Notes: generated by a model not told the origin, from the letters alone. Positions 45,733-54,121 are shown, numbered from the stretch's first letter. The stretch is DNA of 64,000 bases from Candidatus Hydrogenedens sp. (GCA_016125095.1 WGMK01000015.1:248001-312000); one strand, 5' to 3'. Made by a program: numbers and translations.

Positions 45733-47124
45733 ATGGCAGACAGTTCAAAAGATTCCAAGAAAGAAGCGCCGGTCGAGCGGAGCCTGCTGGGCATGGCGAT
45801 CGGCGTGCTCCTTTTCGGCGGCGGCCTCGCCATTTTCTATGCGCAGCGCAAGGGCATGCTGCCGGCGCAGGACGACATGACCACCTATGGCGGCATCGGC
45901 CTGTGCCTGGCGGGCGGCGCGGGATGGTGGCTGAGCGGACAACCCCGCGACAAGGCGATCGAGTGGCTCAAGAGCGCGGGCTTCGCGCTGGGTCTCGCAC
46001 TCACGATCCGCTGGGCCGTCGCGGAGCCCTACCGCATCCCCTCCGGCTCGATGGAAACCACCCTGCACGGCGACCCGAGTTTCTTCAAGGGCGACCGCGT
46101 GTTCGTCAACAAGTGGGTCTACGGCATCCGCTGGCCTTTCCTGAACAGTCGTATCTGGGAAGGACACAAGCCGCAGCGCTGGGATATCGTCGTCTTCAAG
46201 ACGGTCGAGAAGGACGCCGTACACCCCACGCTCGTCAAGCGCATCGTGGGCATGCCGGGCGAACGCATCGAAATTCATGACGGCAAGGTGTTTGCCGACG
46301 GCAAGGCGCTGGAGATTCCCGACGCGCTGCCGCCGGACATTTATTACACCTCGAGCGGCGGCGGCCTGAGCCAGATGCGCTATGGCGTCTCGCCCGGCAT
46401 CGATGAATTCAGCGTCGTGCCCGAGGGGCATTACCTGATGCTGGGCGACAACAGCCGCCAGAGCCGCGACGGCCGCTACTTCGGCTGGCTGCCGGAAGAA
46501 AACATCGTCGGGCGCGTGGCCTGCATCTGGTGGCCCATCAACCGCTGGCGCGACTTCACGGGCTTCTCCAATACCTGGTGGTGGAAGACGCTCCACGGAC
46601 TGCTCGCCGCCTTCACCTTCGTGCGCCTGTTCATCGGGCAATCGTGGCCGGTGGTCATGGATGAGCGCGGCAAAGTGCGGCACTTGTTCGTGAGCTTCGT
46701 CGCGCTCGGACTGCGCATTCCCTTCGTGCTGCGCTGGCTGGTGTTCTGGGGCGAGCCCAAGCGCGGGCAGCTTATGCTCTACCGCGTCAAGCACGAGTCC
46801 GTGCCGTCCGACGCCCTGCTGTTCGGCCGCATCGCAGGCCTGCCCGGCGAAAAGATCCAGTTCGTCGATGGCCGCCTGCAGGTGAACGGCAAGCTGCTGG
46901 AGCCGGGCGAATGGCCCGGCGATTTGCCCACCGAACCGGAAGGCGCCGCCATTAAGCGCAGCAAGCCGATCACCGTGCCGGAGGGCGAATTCTTCCTGCT
47001 GGCCGATCCGCCCGGGGAAGAAGGCGTGTTCGACAGCCGCACCTTCGGCACCATCGGCAAACAGGGATTGCTCGGACAGGCCAACGCCATCTGGTGGCCG
47101 TTCTGGGCGGCGAAGAAGATCTAA
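45733..47124 (+). CDS. lepB: Signal peptidase I with a second, inactive peptidase-like domain
   Basis: The 463-residue protein removes Sec signal peptides. Two N-terminal membrane segments lie at ~17-36 and ~52-68. The catalytic domain has Ser106 in RIPSGSMETT, Lys169 in TLVKRIVGMPGE and GDNSRQSRDGRYFG at ~238-251. A second domain (~339-463) repeats GRIAGLPGEKIQFVDGRL and LLADPPGEEGVFDSRTFG, but has no Ser and a Gly in place of the Lys. The start follows the mid-operon gap; TATGCT lies at 45682-45687. A tandem, half-dead SPase is unusual. Confidence 0.93.
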   Translation: MADSSKDSKKEAPVERSLLGMAIGVLLFGGGLAIFYAQRKGMLPAQDDMTTYGGIGLCLAGGAGWWLSGQPRDKAIEWLKSAGFALGLALTIRWAVAEPYRIPSGSMETTLHGDPSFFKGDRVFVNKWVYGIRWPFLNSRIWEGHKPQRWDIVVFKTVEKDAVHPTLVKRIVGMPGERIEIHDGKVFADGKALEIPDALPPDIYYTSSGGGLSQMRYGVSPGIDEFSVVPEGHYLMLGDNSRQSRDGRYFGWLPEENIVGRVACIWWPINRWRDFTGFSNTWWWKTLHGLLAAFTFVRLFIGQSWPVVMDERGKVRHLFVSFVALGLRIPFVLRWLVFWGEPKRGQLMLYRVKHESVPSDALLFGRIAGLPGEKIQFVDGRLQVNGKLLEPGEWPGDLPTEPEGAAIKRSKPITVPEGEFFLLADPPGEEGVFDSRTFGTIGKQGLLGQANAIWWPFWAAKKI

Positions 47125-47145
47125 CGACCGAAGCCTGCCGGGGGA

Positions 47146-48393
47146 TTATGCGCTCAGCGGCGCTTCCGACACGGCGCGGCGGAAGGTGACCTCGACGATC
47201 TCGGCGGGGCAATTGAACCGCACCGGTAGCGACACCACACCGATGCCGCGCGAGACGATGGCCGTGGTCCAGGGACCCGGGCAGACGCCCGCGAGATACT
47301 TGTCCCCGAAATCCGTCGAATAGGCCAGCGCGCCGATGCCGGGAATGCACACCTGCCCCCCGTGCGTGTGGCCCGAGAACATCGCATCGACCCGGTAGGG
47401 GTTGTTCAACTCCGCCACATCGGGGTTGTGCGACAACAGGATGCGCGGCATGGATTCCGGCACGCCCGACAGTGCCGCCTCGAAATCGATCTCGCCCGTC
47501 CAGAGATCATCCACCCCGGCGATACACACCGCATCCCGCGAGATCGTATCCGAAAGGCCATCCGGACTCAGGAAGCGGCGGCTGTTGTCGATAAGCGGCA
47601 CGCCCAATTCCTCGAAGTTCGCCTTCGTCTCCCGCAGCCCGATCCAATGATCGTGGTTGCCCAGCACGGCGAGCGTGCCGAAGCGCGACTCGAGCTTGGA
47701 AAACACCTGAATGCCGTCTCGGATATGCCGCCGGTGATTGTGCACATAGTCGCCGGTGAGAAAGACGATGTCCGGCTGCAGCGCATTCGTCTGCTGCACC
47801 ACGCGCTGCAGGTAGCCCAGCGAAAGCATTGGCCCGTAGTGGGTGTCGGTCAGTTGCACGGCGCGCAGCCCGTCGAGGGCCTCGGGCCATTGGGGTATTT
47901 CCAGGGTATAGCGCGTGATCCGCGCGGCCTCGGGAGCCAGCGCCACGGGATACGCCGCCCCGCAGGCCATCATGGCCCCCGTCCCAGACGCCGCCTCAGT
48001 GAAGAAGGCCCGACGTGATACCGGCCGGATCTCGGACGAAGCGTGATCCTCCGGATCCGCCGCGCGATTCCCCCACAATCGCGCGCTCAAGCGGCGCCCG
48101 GAAAAGTACAACAGACAACCAATCGCCCAAAGTGATGCCGCAATACCAATACAAACCGCCATCCGCATCGCCTCGGTCAGCGTCTTCGTGCCCAACAACC
48201 GCTGCGAAGCAAAGTCGGTGAGGAAATGCAGCAGGTAGTACATGCGGTAGAAAGGCTTGCCGAGGACGCCGAGGGAATCGTCGTAGACGCCTGTGTCCCC
48301 CTGAAAGCGGCACCAGAGCACCATCAGGAGCAATGCGCCGATCCCACCGGCGTGGATGGCCAGACGTTCATACCGCTTACGTCGTGTTGCCAA
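47146..48393 (-). CDS. Membrane-anchored metallophosphoesterase
   Basis: The 415-residue protein has N-terminal membrane segments (~12-27 and ~78-97), an internal SRRAFF motif and a calcineurin-like domain: QLTDTHYG, LTGDYVHN, LGNHDHW, LSHNPDVAEL and FSGHTHGGQ. It resembles YkuE/YaeI-type phosphodiesterases of lipid or nucleotide substrates. The start is TTG, supported by GGAGG seven bases upstream. It is convergent with lepB. Confidence 0.9.
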   Translation of the reverse strand: MATRRKRYERLAIHAGGIGALLLMVLWCRFQGDTGVYDDSLGVLGKPFYRMYYLLHFLTDFASQRLLGTKTLTEAMRMAVCIGIAASLWAIGCLLYFSGRRLSARLWGNRAADPEDHASSEIRPVSRRAFFTEAASGTGAMMACGAAYPVALAPEAARITRYTLEIPQWPEALDGLRAVQLTDTHYGPMLSLGYLQRVVQQTNALQPDIVFLTGDYVHNHRRHIRDGIQVFSKLESRFGTLAVLGNHDHWIGLRETKANFEELGVPLIDNSRRFLSPDGLSDTISRDAVCIAGVDDLWTGEIDFEAALSGVPESMPRILLSHNPDVAELNNPYRVDAMFSGHTHGGQVCIPGIGALAYSTDFGDKYLAGVCPGPWTTAIVSRGIGVVSLPVRFNCPAEIVEVTFRRAVSEAPLSA

Positions 48394-48549
48394 CAGTCGT
48401 CCTCCGCGGTAGTCCGCTCTCGGCCCTGATCGTATCCGGATTCAGCCCATAGGGCAAGCACCCGGTCATTGGAATTTTCCAGCGCCGATGCTACAATTTC
48501 AGTCATTGACCTTGTTACTTCAACGAACGTTACAGCGAGAAGGAAAACA

Positions 48550-49056
48550 ATGATGACCAAACTGATGCAATTGGCCCTGATTCTGGGTATCGGCTTTTCG
48601 GTGTCGGCCTGCGGCGGCAGCAAGCCCGAAGCCGCTCCGGCGCCGGCCGCCGAGAAGGCCGTGACGGAACCGGCCGCGGCACCGGCTGAAGAAGCCGCCG
48701 CTCCGGAAGCGATGAAAACCGAGGAAGCCGCCACGGCCGAGGAAATGGCGGATGACGCCGCGGCTCCGGAAATCGACGGTGCGGTGGCACCGGCGGCGGG
48801 CGGCGACGATACGGCCGCGAAGCTGATCGGCACCAAGTGGGAAATCGGTGAATACAAGCTGGACTTCAAGGACGACAAGACCGTGCACCTGAACGGCGGC
48901 CAGCTGACCCTGCTGACCGGTGGCCAGGGCCTCAACGGCAGCTACACGCTCGTAGACGGCAAGCTTACGGTATCGGCCATGGGCCAGACCCGCGAAGGCA
49001 GCTGGGACGGCGCCAAGCTGGTGTTCGATGGCACCGAAGGCACCCCGATGCAGTAG
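48550..49056 (+). CDS. Small lipoprotein of unknown function
   Basis: The 168-residue lipoprotein has the lipobox FSVSAC (Cys about 20), an Ala/Glu/Pro linker (~25-90) and a C-terminal beta domain (IGTKWEIGEYKLDF, GQLTLLTGGQGLNG). I recognise no family. The ribosome site is GAAGGA. A strong terminator follows. Confidence 0.75.
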   Translation: MMTKLMQLALILGIGFSVSACGGSKPEAAPAPAAEKAVTEPAAAPAEEAAAPEAMKTEEAATAEEMADDAAAPEIDGAVAPAAGGDDTAAKLIGTKWEIGEYKLDFKDDKTVHLNGGQLTLLTGGQGLNGSYTLVDGKLTVSAMGQTREGSWDGAKLVFDGTEGTPMQ

Positions 49057-49081
49057 GCTGCAACGCAGCAGCGTGAATTCC

Positions 49082-49120
49082 AGAGCGGCCCCGCAACACA
49101 CGGGGCCGCTCTTCTTGTTT
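49082..49120 (+). terminator. Terminator of the lipoprotein gene
   Basis: Perfect 12-bp stem AGAGCGGCCCCG/CGGGGCCGCTCT around CAACACA, then TTCTTGTTT. Confidence 0.88.
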
Positions 49121-49150
49121 GAATCCGGCACGAGACATTATCGCTCCCCC

Positions 49151-49260
49151 GCAACGGCGGCAGCCGTTGAATTATCGTAGCCCAGGGTTGCGCCGCGTCT
49201 TCGCGGGGCTACCTTGGGATAGGAGCCGCACCGAATCAACCGCGGCGGCGGTTGCTGAAG
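49151..49260 (+). repeat. Three-hairpin repeat unit, type 2, copy A
   Basis: Hairpin A is GCAACGGCGGCAGCCGTTGA. Hairpin B is TAGCCCAGGGT...ACCTTGGGATA around the core CGCGTCTTCGCGG. Hairpin C is TCAACCGCGGCGGCGGTTGC. The order matches the type 1 units at 11981-13823 while the stems differ. Confidence 0.8.
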
Positions 49261-49275
49261 CGAGATGGTGCAGGT

Positions 49276-49392
49276 GATTCAAAAACCGTTGCCGCGGTTG
49301 GTAGGCCATGGCTCATGATCCTCGGGTAGCGTCGCGAAGACGCGCCGCAACACCGGGGCTACGATATCGGAACCACTCCCGTGGTTCGTGCG
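49276..49392 (-). repeat. Three-hairpin repeat unit, hybrid type, copy B (reverse)
   Basis: Read on the minus strand, hairpin A is AACCACGGGAGTGGTT, hairpin B begins TAGCCCCGGTGTTGCGG and carries GCGTCTTCGCG, and hairpin C is AACCGCGGCAACGGTT. Hairpin B is closer to type 1, and hairpin C to type 2, so this copy links the two families. Confidence 0.7.
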
Positions 49393-49521
49393 AATGACCG
49401 GAACCGTTTCCGAGAATCCTACGCAATAAACTCCCGACAGCCGCCCGCGAAAGGAATGCTGCGAGGACGAATATCATGGCCCGGCGTGCACCCCTACGGC
49501 GCGCGACACGATCGCCGCCAC

Positions 49522-49631
49522 GCAACGGCGGAAGCCGTTGCTTCATCGTAGCCCAGGGTTGGGCCCGCGTCTTCGCGGGGCTACCCTGGGATAGCAATCC
49601 CGCCGAATCAACCGCGGCAGCGGTCGCTGAA
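49522..49631 (+). repeat. Three-hairpin repeat unit, type 2, copy C
   Basis: Nearly identical to copy A: GCAACGGCGGAAGCCGTTGC, then TAGCCCAGGGT...ACCCTGGGATA around CGCGTCTTCGCGG, then AACCGCGGCAGCGGTC. The bases 49393-49521 between copies hold no recognised gene. The unit ends 18 bases before the stop of the next gene. Confidence 0.82.
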
Positions 49632-49648
49632 ACGATATGGCGCTGACG

Positions 49649-51667
49649 CTACACGCCCGGGATTTCGTAGAGCGCGACAAAATCGTCGTCGCGCTCGACG
49701 ACGACGGGGAGATTCGGAGCGCGGAAGGCGGGCGCGACCACATACTTAAAGCCGTAGCGTCGGCCGAGATCCTGCCAATGCGCCACGTCCCATTCGATCC
49801 ATTGATCGAGCTGTCCGGTTTCTTCGTCGGGCGCGTCGATGGGATCGCCAAACACCTCCTCGTGCAGCTTCTTCAAGCCCGGCGCGAGGCTGGGCATGTA
49901 GGTCATGTGGTGGGCCGTCTGGTAGTCCGCCATGATGGGATGCCCGGTGCGCGACATCCATTCGATGCCCCAGTAGGGCGCGACCAGCATGGCGTCTTCT
50001 TCCCCGCGCCCGGCAAGGTAGGCCGTGATGTCGCGCTGAATGTCCGTGCGCGGCAGGTGCTCAAAGCCGATGTCGTCGTTGTGCAGGTAGGCCGGCCCGG
50101 CGTATTGCAGCCACGCCGTGACACACGCCGCCGCCACCGCGAGCGCGACTGCCACGGCAGCTCCCGGCTCGGACTTCGCCGGGCGTCGCCAGGTAATCAC
50201 CCAAGCGCCGCCGGCCAGCGCCGCGCCGAAAAGCGCAAAGGCCGCGCCGAACTGGTGGAAGCCCGCAAGTTTCCACAAGGCATAGACGCACGTGATCAAC
50301 CAGACCGCGCGCAGTCCGTTGCGCCCTTTCAGCAGCCACAGCACCGCAACGCAGGCCGCTCCGGCCAGCGCGAAGTACATACCCACCGTCTCGGTGAAGA
50401 ACACCTCGAGGCTCTCGTGCGCCTGCTCATCGGCGATGATGCTGGCATACAGCGGCGCGGCCCGGTCGATGAGGGCCTTGATGGGTGGCGCAATGGCGCG
50501 CGCAATCTTGTCGGTGAACAGCATCGTCAGGCTCCAGCCGAGGAGCACGTAGGGCACGACCAGAATGCGCTTGCGCCCGGCCGCTTCTGCGACCTGCGAG
50601 ATCAGCCAGAGCGCGAGCACGAGCGACACCGGGGCGAGATGATTCGCGAGCCGGTAGGGCATCCAGCCGATCAGCCAGAAGGGCACGTCGTCGCCCCAGG
50701 CCTCCGCCAGTGACTTCGTGGTCCACACGGTGATACACGTGAGCAGGCAGAAGACACCCAGCATGACCGCCGGGCGCCGCGACTGAATCTTCGACAACTG
50801 CCAAAGGGACGCGCCTGCGCCGAGCAGCAGCGCGGCGTACATGAGCATGAGGCTGTGCGAGAAGGGATTGAAGCGGGTGAAGAAGCGGTGCAGGTCGTGC
50901 AGCTTCGAATAGCCCAGCCAGATGGGGCGCCAGTCTCCCGTGGCCGCGTAGGCCCCGGTCTCGGGCAGCGGCACGTAGAAAAACGCGCGCTGTATCAGCC
51001 AGAACGCCACGCTGATGCCGAGGCCGCCCATGCACCAGAGGAAGGATTCGCGGCATTCCTGCTTGCGGCCGAGCTGCCACGCCCAGCACCAGCACAACCC
51101 CGCCGTGAGCAGCAGCACGGGCAATTGCCCGATATGCAGGCACACCATGAGCCCGATGAGGAACCAGGCCGCCTTGTGCTTGCCGCCCGCCAGCAGCGCC
51201 AGCGTGAGCACCACGAGCCCCATGCCGATCTGCCCGATGCCGTACATGTTCGGCCAGACGACGATCGGGTAGTAGCTTTCGAAGACCTGATAGCAATTCA
51301 GGAGCACGAAGGCGGCCGCCATGTGGCCCCAGCGCGTCTTCCCGGTCAGGTAGCTCGCCAACAGAAAGACCGGCACTACGGAGAAGGCGAGGTGCAGCAC
51401 ATTGCGCAGTCCGGTGACCAGCAGTTCGCTGCGGGTGATCCAGAGCAGCAGCGCCGAGAGGTAACTCTGCCCGCTGAAGACATCGCGCGCATAGAGAAAC
51501 GACGGATGTCCCTCGGGGTAGGGCACCATGCCGGTGATCATCAGGGCATGCTCGTAGGTTTCTTCCCAGCGCACGCCGCGCAGCGCGACCGCCGCAATGC
51601 AGAACACGCTCCAGCCCGCTACCCCGGCGAACGCCTTCCGGTCCAAAGTCCACTCGGATGAATTCAT
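49649..51667 (-). CDS. Polytopic membrane protein with a C-terminal extracytoplasmic part
   Basis: The 672-residue protein has about twelve or more membrane segments over ~15-510 and a soluble C-terminal ~150 residues. The arrangement resembles GT-C-type membrane glycosyltransferases, but no catalytic motif is firm, so the function is unassigned. The start at 51667 follows GGGAG; a longer frame upstream only reads the trxB complement. It is divergent from trxB. Confidence 0.65.
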   Translation of the reverse strand: MNSSEWTLDRKAFAGVAGWSVFCIAAVALRGVRWEETYEHALMITGMVPYPEGHPSFLYARDVFSGQSYLSALLLWITRSELLVTGLRNVLHLAFSVVPVFLLASYLTGKTRWGHMAAAFVLLNCYQVFESYYPIVVWPNMYGIGQIGMGLVVLTLALLAGGKHKAAWFLIGLMVCLHIGQLPVLLLTAGLCWCWAWQLGRKQECRESFLWCMGGLGISVAFWLIQRAFFYVPLPETGAYAATGDWRPIWLGYSKLHDLHRFFTRFNPFSHSLMLMYAALLLGAGASLWQLSKIQSRRPAVMLGVFCLLTCITVWTTKSLAEAWGDDVPFWLIGWMPYRLANHLAPVSLVLALWLISQVAEAAGRKRILVVPYVLLGWSLTMLFTDKIARAIAPPIKALIDRAAPLYASIIADEQAHESLEVFFTETVGMYFALAGAACVAVLWLLKGRNGLRAVWLITCVYALWKLAGFHQFGAAFALFGAALAGGAWVITWRRPAKSEPGAAVAVALAVAAACVTAWLQYAGPAYLHNDDIGFEHLPRTDIQRDITAYLAGRGEEDAMLVAPYWGIEWMSRTGHPIMADYQTAHHMTYMPSLAPGLKKLHEEVFGDPIDAPDEETGQLDQWIEWDVAHWQDLGRRYGFKYVVAPAFRAPNLPVVVERDDDFVALYEIPGV

Positions 51668-51743
51668 GACATGATCTCCCGGCCGCCAGTGAATCAGAGC
51701 AGACGCAAGAAAGCAAACGGCGCGACACCCGAAGGAAAATAGG

Positions 51744-51772
51744 TTGTCGCGTGTTCGCTGCGATACTATACT
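51744..51772 (+). promoter_or_regulatory. Sigma70-type promoter of trxB
   Basis: TTGTCG, 17 bases and TATACT lie 54 bases before the ATG at 51827. Confidence 0.6.
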
Positions 51773-51826
51773 CTGCGCCCCTGCTGCGGCCCGGCCGCGC
51801 CAATGACCCATGAAGGAGTTACGACC

Positions 51827-52774
51827 ATGGAAAACATGATTATCATCGGATCCGGCCCCGCCGGTTATACCTGCGCGCTCTATGCGGGCCGCGCCGAACT
51901 GGCCCCGCTCTGCTTCGAGGGCGACCCTTTCGAGGGCTACCTGCCCGGCGGACAGCTGATGACCACCACGGAGGTGGAGAACTACCCCGGCTATCCCGAG
52001 GGCATTACCGGCCCGGAAATGATGGAAGAGTTCAAGAAGCAGGCCGAACGCTTCGGCGCGCGCTTCGAGCACAAGACGGTCACCAAGGTCGAGACGGACG
52101 TGCACCCCTTCAAGGTGCATGTGGAAGACCAGGTCTACGAGGCGAAGACGGTGATTATCGCCACCGGCGCCACCGCTAAATACCTGGGCCTGGAATCGGA
52201 AAGGACCTACGCCAACCGCGGCGTGTCGGCCTGCGCCACGTGCGACGGCGCGGTCCCGCGTTTCCGCAACCAGCCGCTGGTGGTCGTGGGCGGCGGCGAC
52301 ACGGCCATGGAGGAGGCCATCTTCCTGACCAAGTTCGCCAGCATGGTGCACATCGTCCACCGCCGCGACGAGTTCCGCGCGAGCAAAATCATGGCGAAGC
52401 GTGCCGTCGAGCATCCGAAGATCACGGTCGAGTGGAATTCGACTGTGGACGAGGTACTCGGCAACGACAAGGATGGCGTGACGGGCGTGCGGCTGAAGGA
52501 CACGCAGTCGGGCGAAACCCGCGAGCTGGCCTGCACGGGGTACTTCTGCGCCATCGGCCATAAGCCGAACTCCGACCTCTTCACCGGCGTGGTGGACATG
52601 GACGACGCGGGTTACATCAAGACCATTCCCGGCACGACCAAGACCAAGGTGGCAGGGCTCTTCGCCTGCGGCGACGTGCAGGACCCCATCTACCGCCAGG
52701 CCGTGACGGCGGCCGGCAGCGGCTGCGCCGCGGCCATCGATGCCACGCGCTGGCTGGAAGAGCACGAGGGCTAA
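51827..52774 (+). CDS. trxB: Thioredoxin reductase
   Basis: The 315-residue flavoenzyme passes electrons from NADPH to thioredoxin. It has the FAD motif IIIGSGPAGYTCALYAGRAEL, the redox pair CATC (136-139) in SACATCDGAVP, the NADPH motif VVVGGGDTAMEEA and GLFACGDVQDPIYRQAVTAA. The start at 51827 follows AAGGAG; an earlier ATG at 51803 lacks a site. It ends at the bidirectional terminator shared with the mini-peptide operon. Confidence 0.96.
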   Translation: MENMIIIGSGPAGYTCALYAGRAELAPLCFEGDPFEGYLPGGQLMTTTEVENYPGYPEGITGPEMMEEFKKQAERFGARFEHKTVTKVETDVHPFKVHVEDQVYEAKTVIIATGATAKYLGLESERTYANRGVSACATCDGAVPRFRNQPLVVVGGGDTAMEEAIFLTKFASMVHIVHRRDEFRASKIMAKRAVEHPKITVEWNSTVDEVLGNDKDGVTGVRLKDTQSGETRELACTGYFCAIGHKPNSDLFTGVVDMDDAGYIKTIPGTTKTKVAGLFACGDVQDPIYRQAVTAAGSGCAAAIDATRWLEEHEG

Positions 52775-52796
52775 GCGCCCTAAGCAATCGAAACGA

Positions 52797-52831
52797 AAAC
52801 GCCGCCCGGTGACATGCACCGGGCGGCGTTT
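52797..52831. terminator. Bidirectional terminator between trxB and the mini-peptide operon
   Basis: Perfect 15-bp stem AAACGCCGCCCGGTG/CACCGGGCGGCGTTT with a 5-base loop. A-rich and T-rich ends allow termination from both sides. Confidence 0.9.
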
Positions 52832-52853
52832 GCTTGATCGATGATGGGCTGGG

Positions 52854-52964
52854 TTATTCGCCCGAGGGGAACAGCGGCAGGCTGATGCCGAAGAGCCGCG
52901 CGAGCGAAATGATCAGCCGGAAGATATCCGGGATGAACCCGAGCACGTATTCGAGTGCTTCCAT
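52854..52964 (-). CDS. Mini-peptide 3 (36 residues)
   Basis: The peptide begins MEALEYVLGFIPDIFRL and ends SLPLFPSGE. Like its two upstream neighbours it has Glu, then x-x-Leu, then a hydrophobic core, and [L/I]FG exactly 19-21 residues after the Glu. It starts one base after the stop of mini-peptide 2 (TGACATG); the end of that gene (GGGGGG) supplies the ribosome site. A perfect bidirectional terminator lies just downstream. No family is recognised. Confidence 0.75.
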   Translation of the reverse strand: MEALEYVLGFIPDIFRLIISLARLFGISLPLFPSGE

Positions 52965-52965
52965 G

Positions 52966-53079
52966 TCAGCCCCCCAACAGCCCGCGGATGAAATCCACGA
53001 AGCCGAATATCTGCTGCCCCTGCGAAAGGATGCTGAGGATCTGCAGGATGACGTTCAGGAATGCTTCGAGGTTCTGCAT
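52966..53079 (-). CDS. Mini-peptide 2 (37 residues)
   Basis: The peptide begins MQNLEAFLNVILQILSIL and ends FIRGLLGG. It aligns without gaps to the other two over LExxLxxI and IFG. It has a strong GGAGG five bases before its ATG, directly after an 8-bp hairpin (53092-53112). It is neutral to slightly acidic, so it is not a typical cationic antimicrobial peptide. Function unknown. Confidence 0.78.
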   Translation of the reverse strand: MQNLEAFLNVILQILSILSQGQQIFGFVDFIRGLLGG

Positions 53080-53091
53080 ACCGCCTCCAGC

Positions 53092-53112
53092 GGCCATCCG
53101 CGGGGGATGGCC
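53092..53112 (-). repeat. Hairpin between mini-peptides 1 and 2
   Basis: Perfect 8-bp stem GGCCATCC/GGATGGCC with a 5-base loop, just before the ribosome site of mini-peptide 2. It could tune relative output or mark an RNA processing point; this is inference. Confidence 0.6.
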
Positions 53113-53121
53113 CGCAGGTTC

Positions 53122-53226
53122 TTAGCCGAAGATGGAGCCGAGATTCTGAAGGCCGAACAACTGCAACACCAGCTGCACGATGTTGATGATTTGGATGATG
53201 ACCGACAGGACGACTTCGATGTTCAT
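53122..53226 (-). CDS. Mini-peptide 1 (34 residues)
   Basis: The peptide begins MNIEVVLSVIIQIINIVQ and ends LQNLGSIFG. Its only charged residue is Glu4. Regular Gln/Asn among Ile/Val/Leu suggests an amphipathic or self-associating helix. The ribosome site AGAGGAG is 11 bases upstream. It is first of three in-line paralogues. Possible roles include a membrane-active toxin-like peptide, a signal or a self-assembling peptide; none is shown. Confidence 0.78.
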   Translation of the reverse strand: MNIEVVLSVIIQIINIVQLVLQLFGLQNLGSIFG

Positions 53227-53334
53227 GGTAGCGCTTGCTCCTCTGCCAGCCCCCTGGCTTTGCCCCGGGGCACGTTCTCCCACACACACGTTACCCTGCC
53301 GGCCGCGCTGCACGCTGTCCGCAGGCTTGGCCGA

Positions 53335-53363
53335 AGTATAGCAGGTACCGCGGAAAATTACAC
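53335..53363 (-). promoter_or_regulatory. Promoter of the mini-peptide operon
   Basis: On the minus strand GTGTAA, 17 bases, TATACT, with a TG extended -10 (TGCTATACT). It leaves a leader of about 100 bases before mini-peptide 1. Confidence 0.55.
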
Positions 53364-53435
53364 CCGCCACCCGACTGGAAGCGGTCCTCCGCATAGAGTA
53401 CCCTTGTCGCCGTTGTCTGTTACGAAGGAGTCGCC

Positions 53436-53987
53436 ATGGGTAGGTATACCGTCAACTTCAAATGCCACAGCACGGGACACTGCTGCAAGGACGTGATCTG
53501 TCTGCCCACGCCGTGGGACGTGGTCCGCATCGTTCGCGAAGTGGGCGCGAAACCCGAGGACTTTATCGAGTTCGTTACGCCGGAGACGCTCTGGGATGTC
53601 GAGGCGAGCGACCCCACCTGGCTCGATGTGCGCGGCGAGCGCTACATGATGGCCCTGCGCCGCATTGAGAAGGGGTGCTTCTTCCTGCAGGAGAAGACCC
53701 ACTACTGCGAGATCTACGAGTCCCGGCCGCTGCTGTGCCGGCTCTACCCTTTCAAGCTCCACGAAAGCCGCGACGGCCAGCTGAACGGCTTCAGCCTGCA
53801 CGCCGACGTGGGGTGCCCCAAAAACCGCGACGGCGTATACGATACGCAGCCCCTGTACGACATGTATCTTGTCGACAAAGGACACCACGACGACTACGAC
53901 AGTCTGGTGGAAGTCTTCAATCAACGAGACTACCCCGGCAAGAAGCCCGAGGACTTCCTCGACATGTTTCTGCCGCAGGCCGTTTAG
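53436..53987 (+). CDS. YkgJ-family cysteine-cluster protein
   Basis: The 183-residue protein has CHSTGHCCKDVIC at the N-terminus and CEIYESRPLLCRLYPF in the middle, typical of YkgJ-like proteins, likely binding zinc or an Fe-S cluster. The ribosome site is GAAGGAG. It is divergent from the mini-peptides. Function is unknown in this family. Confidence 0.88.
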   Translation: MGRYTVNFKCHSTGHCCKDVICLPTPWDVVRIVREVGAKPEDFIEFVTPETLWDVEASDPTWLDVRGERYMMALRRIEKGCFFLQEKTHYCEIYESRPLLCRLYPFKLHESRDGQLNGFSLHADVGCPKNRDGVYDTQPLYDMYLVDKGHHDDYDSLVEVFNQRDYPGKKPEDFLDMFLPQAV

Positions 53988-54087
53988 GGCACGGTTTCAG
54001 GAAACTTGGAGCGGCGGCGGGAGATAATAGGAAGTAACGTGGAGATTGGGAGACATCGCTGCGAATAGTGCGCAATATGATACGCCG

Positions 54088-54106
54088 TAAGGTTGACTTA
54101 ACCTTA
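54088..54106. promoter_or_regulatory. Inverted repeat overlapping the M23/bactofilin promoter
   Basis: TAAGGTT-GACTT-AACCTTA, 7-bp perfect arms with a 5-base centre, spans the -35 box and would suit a dimeric repressor. Confidence 0.5.
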
Positions 54107-54121
54107 CCTGCATGCTATATT
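54093..54121 (+). promoter_or_regulatory. Near-consensus promoter of the M23/bactofilin operon
   Basis: TTGACT, exactly 17 bases, TATATT: the closest match to the sigma70 consensus in the window. A leader of about 120 bases follows, with nothing clearly coding in it. Confidence 0.7.

Noticed and set aside
51668..52819. N-terminal extension of the polytopic membrane protein
   Set aside because: It is antisense to trxB; ATG 51667 has a proper ribosome site.
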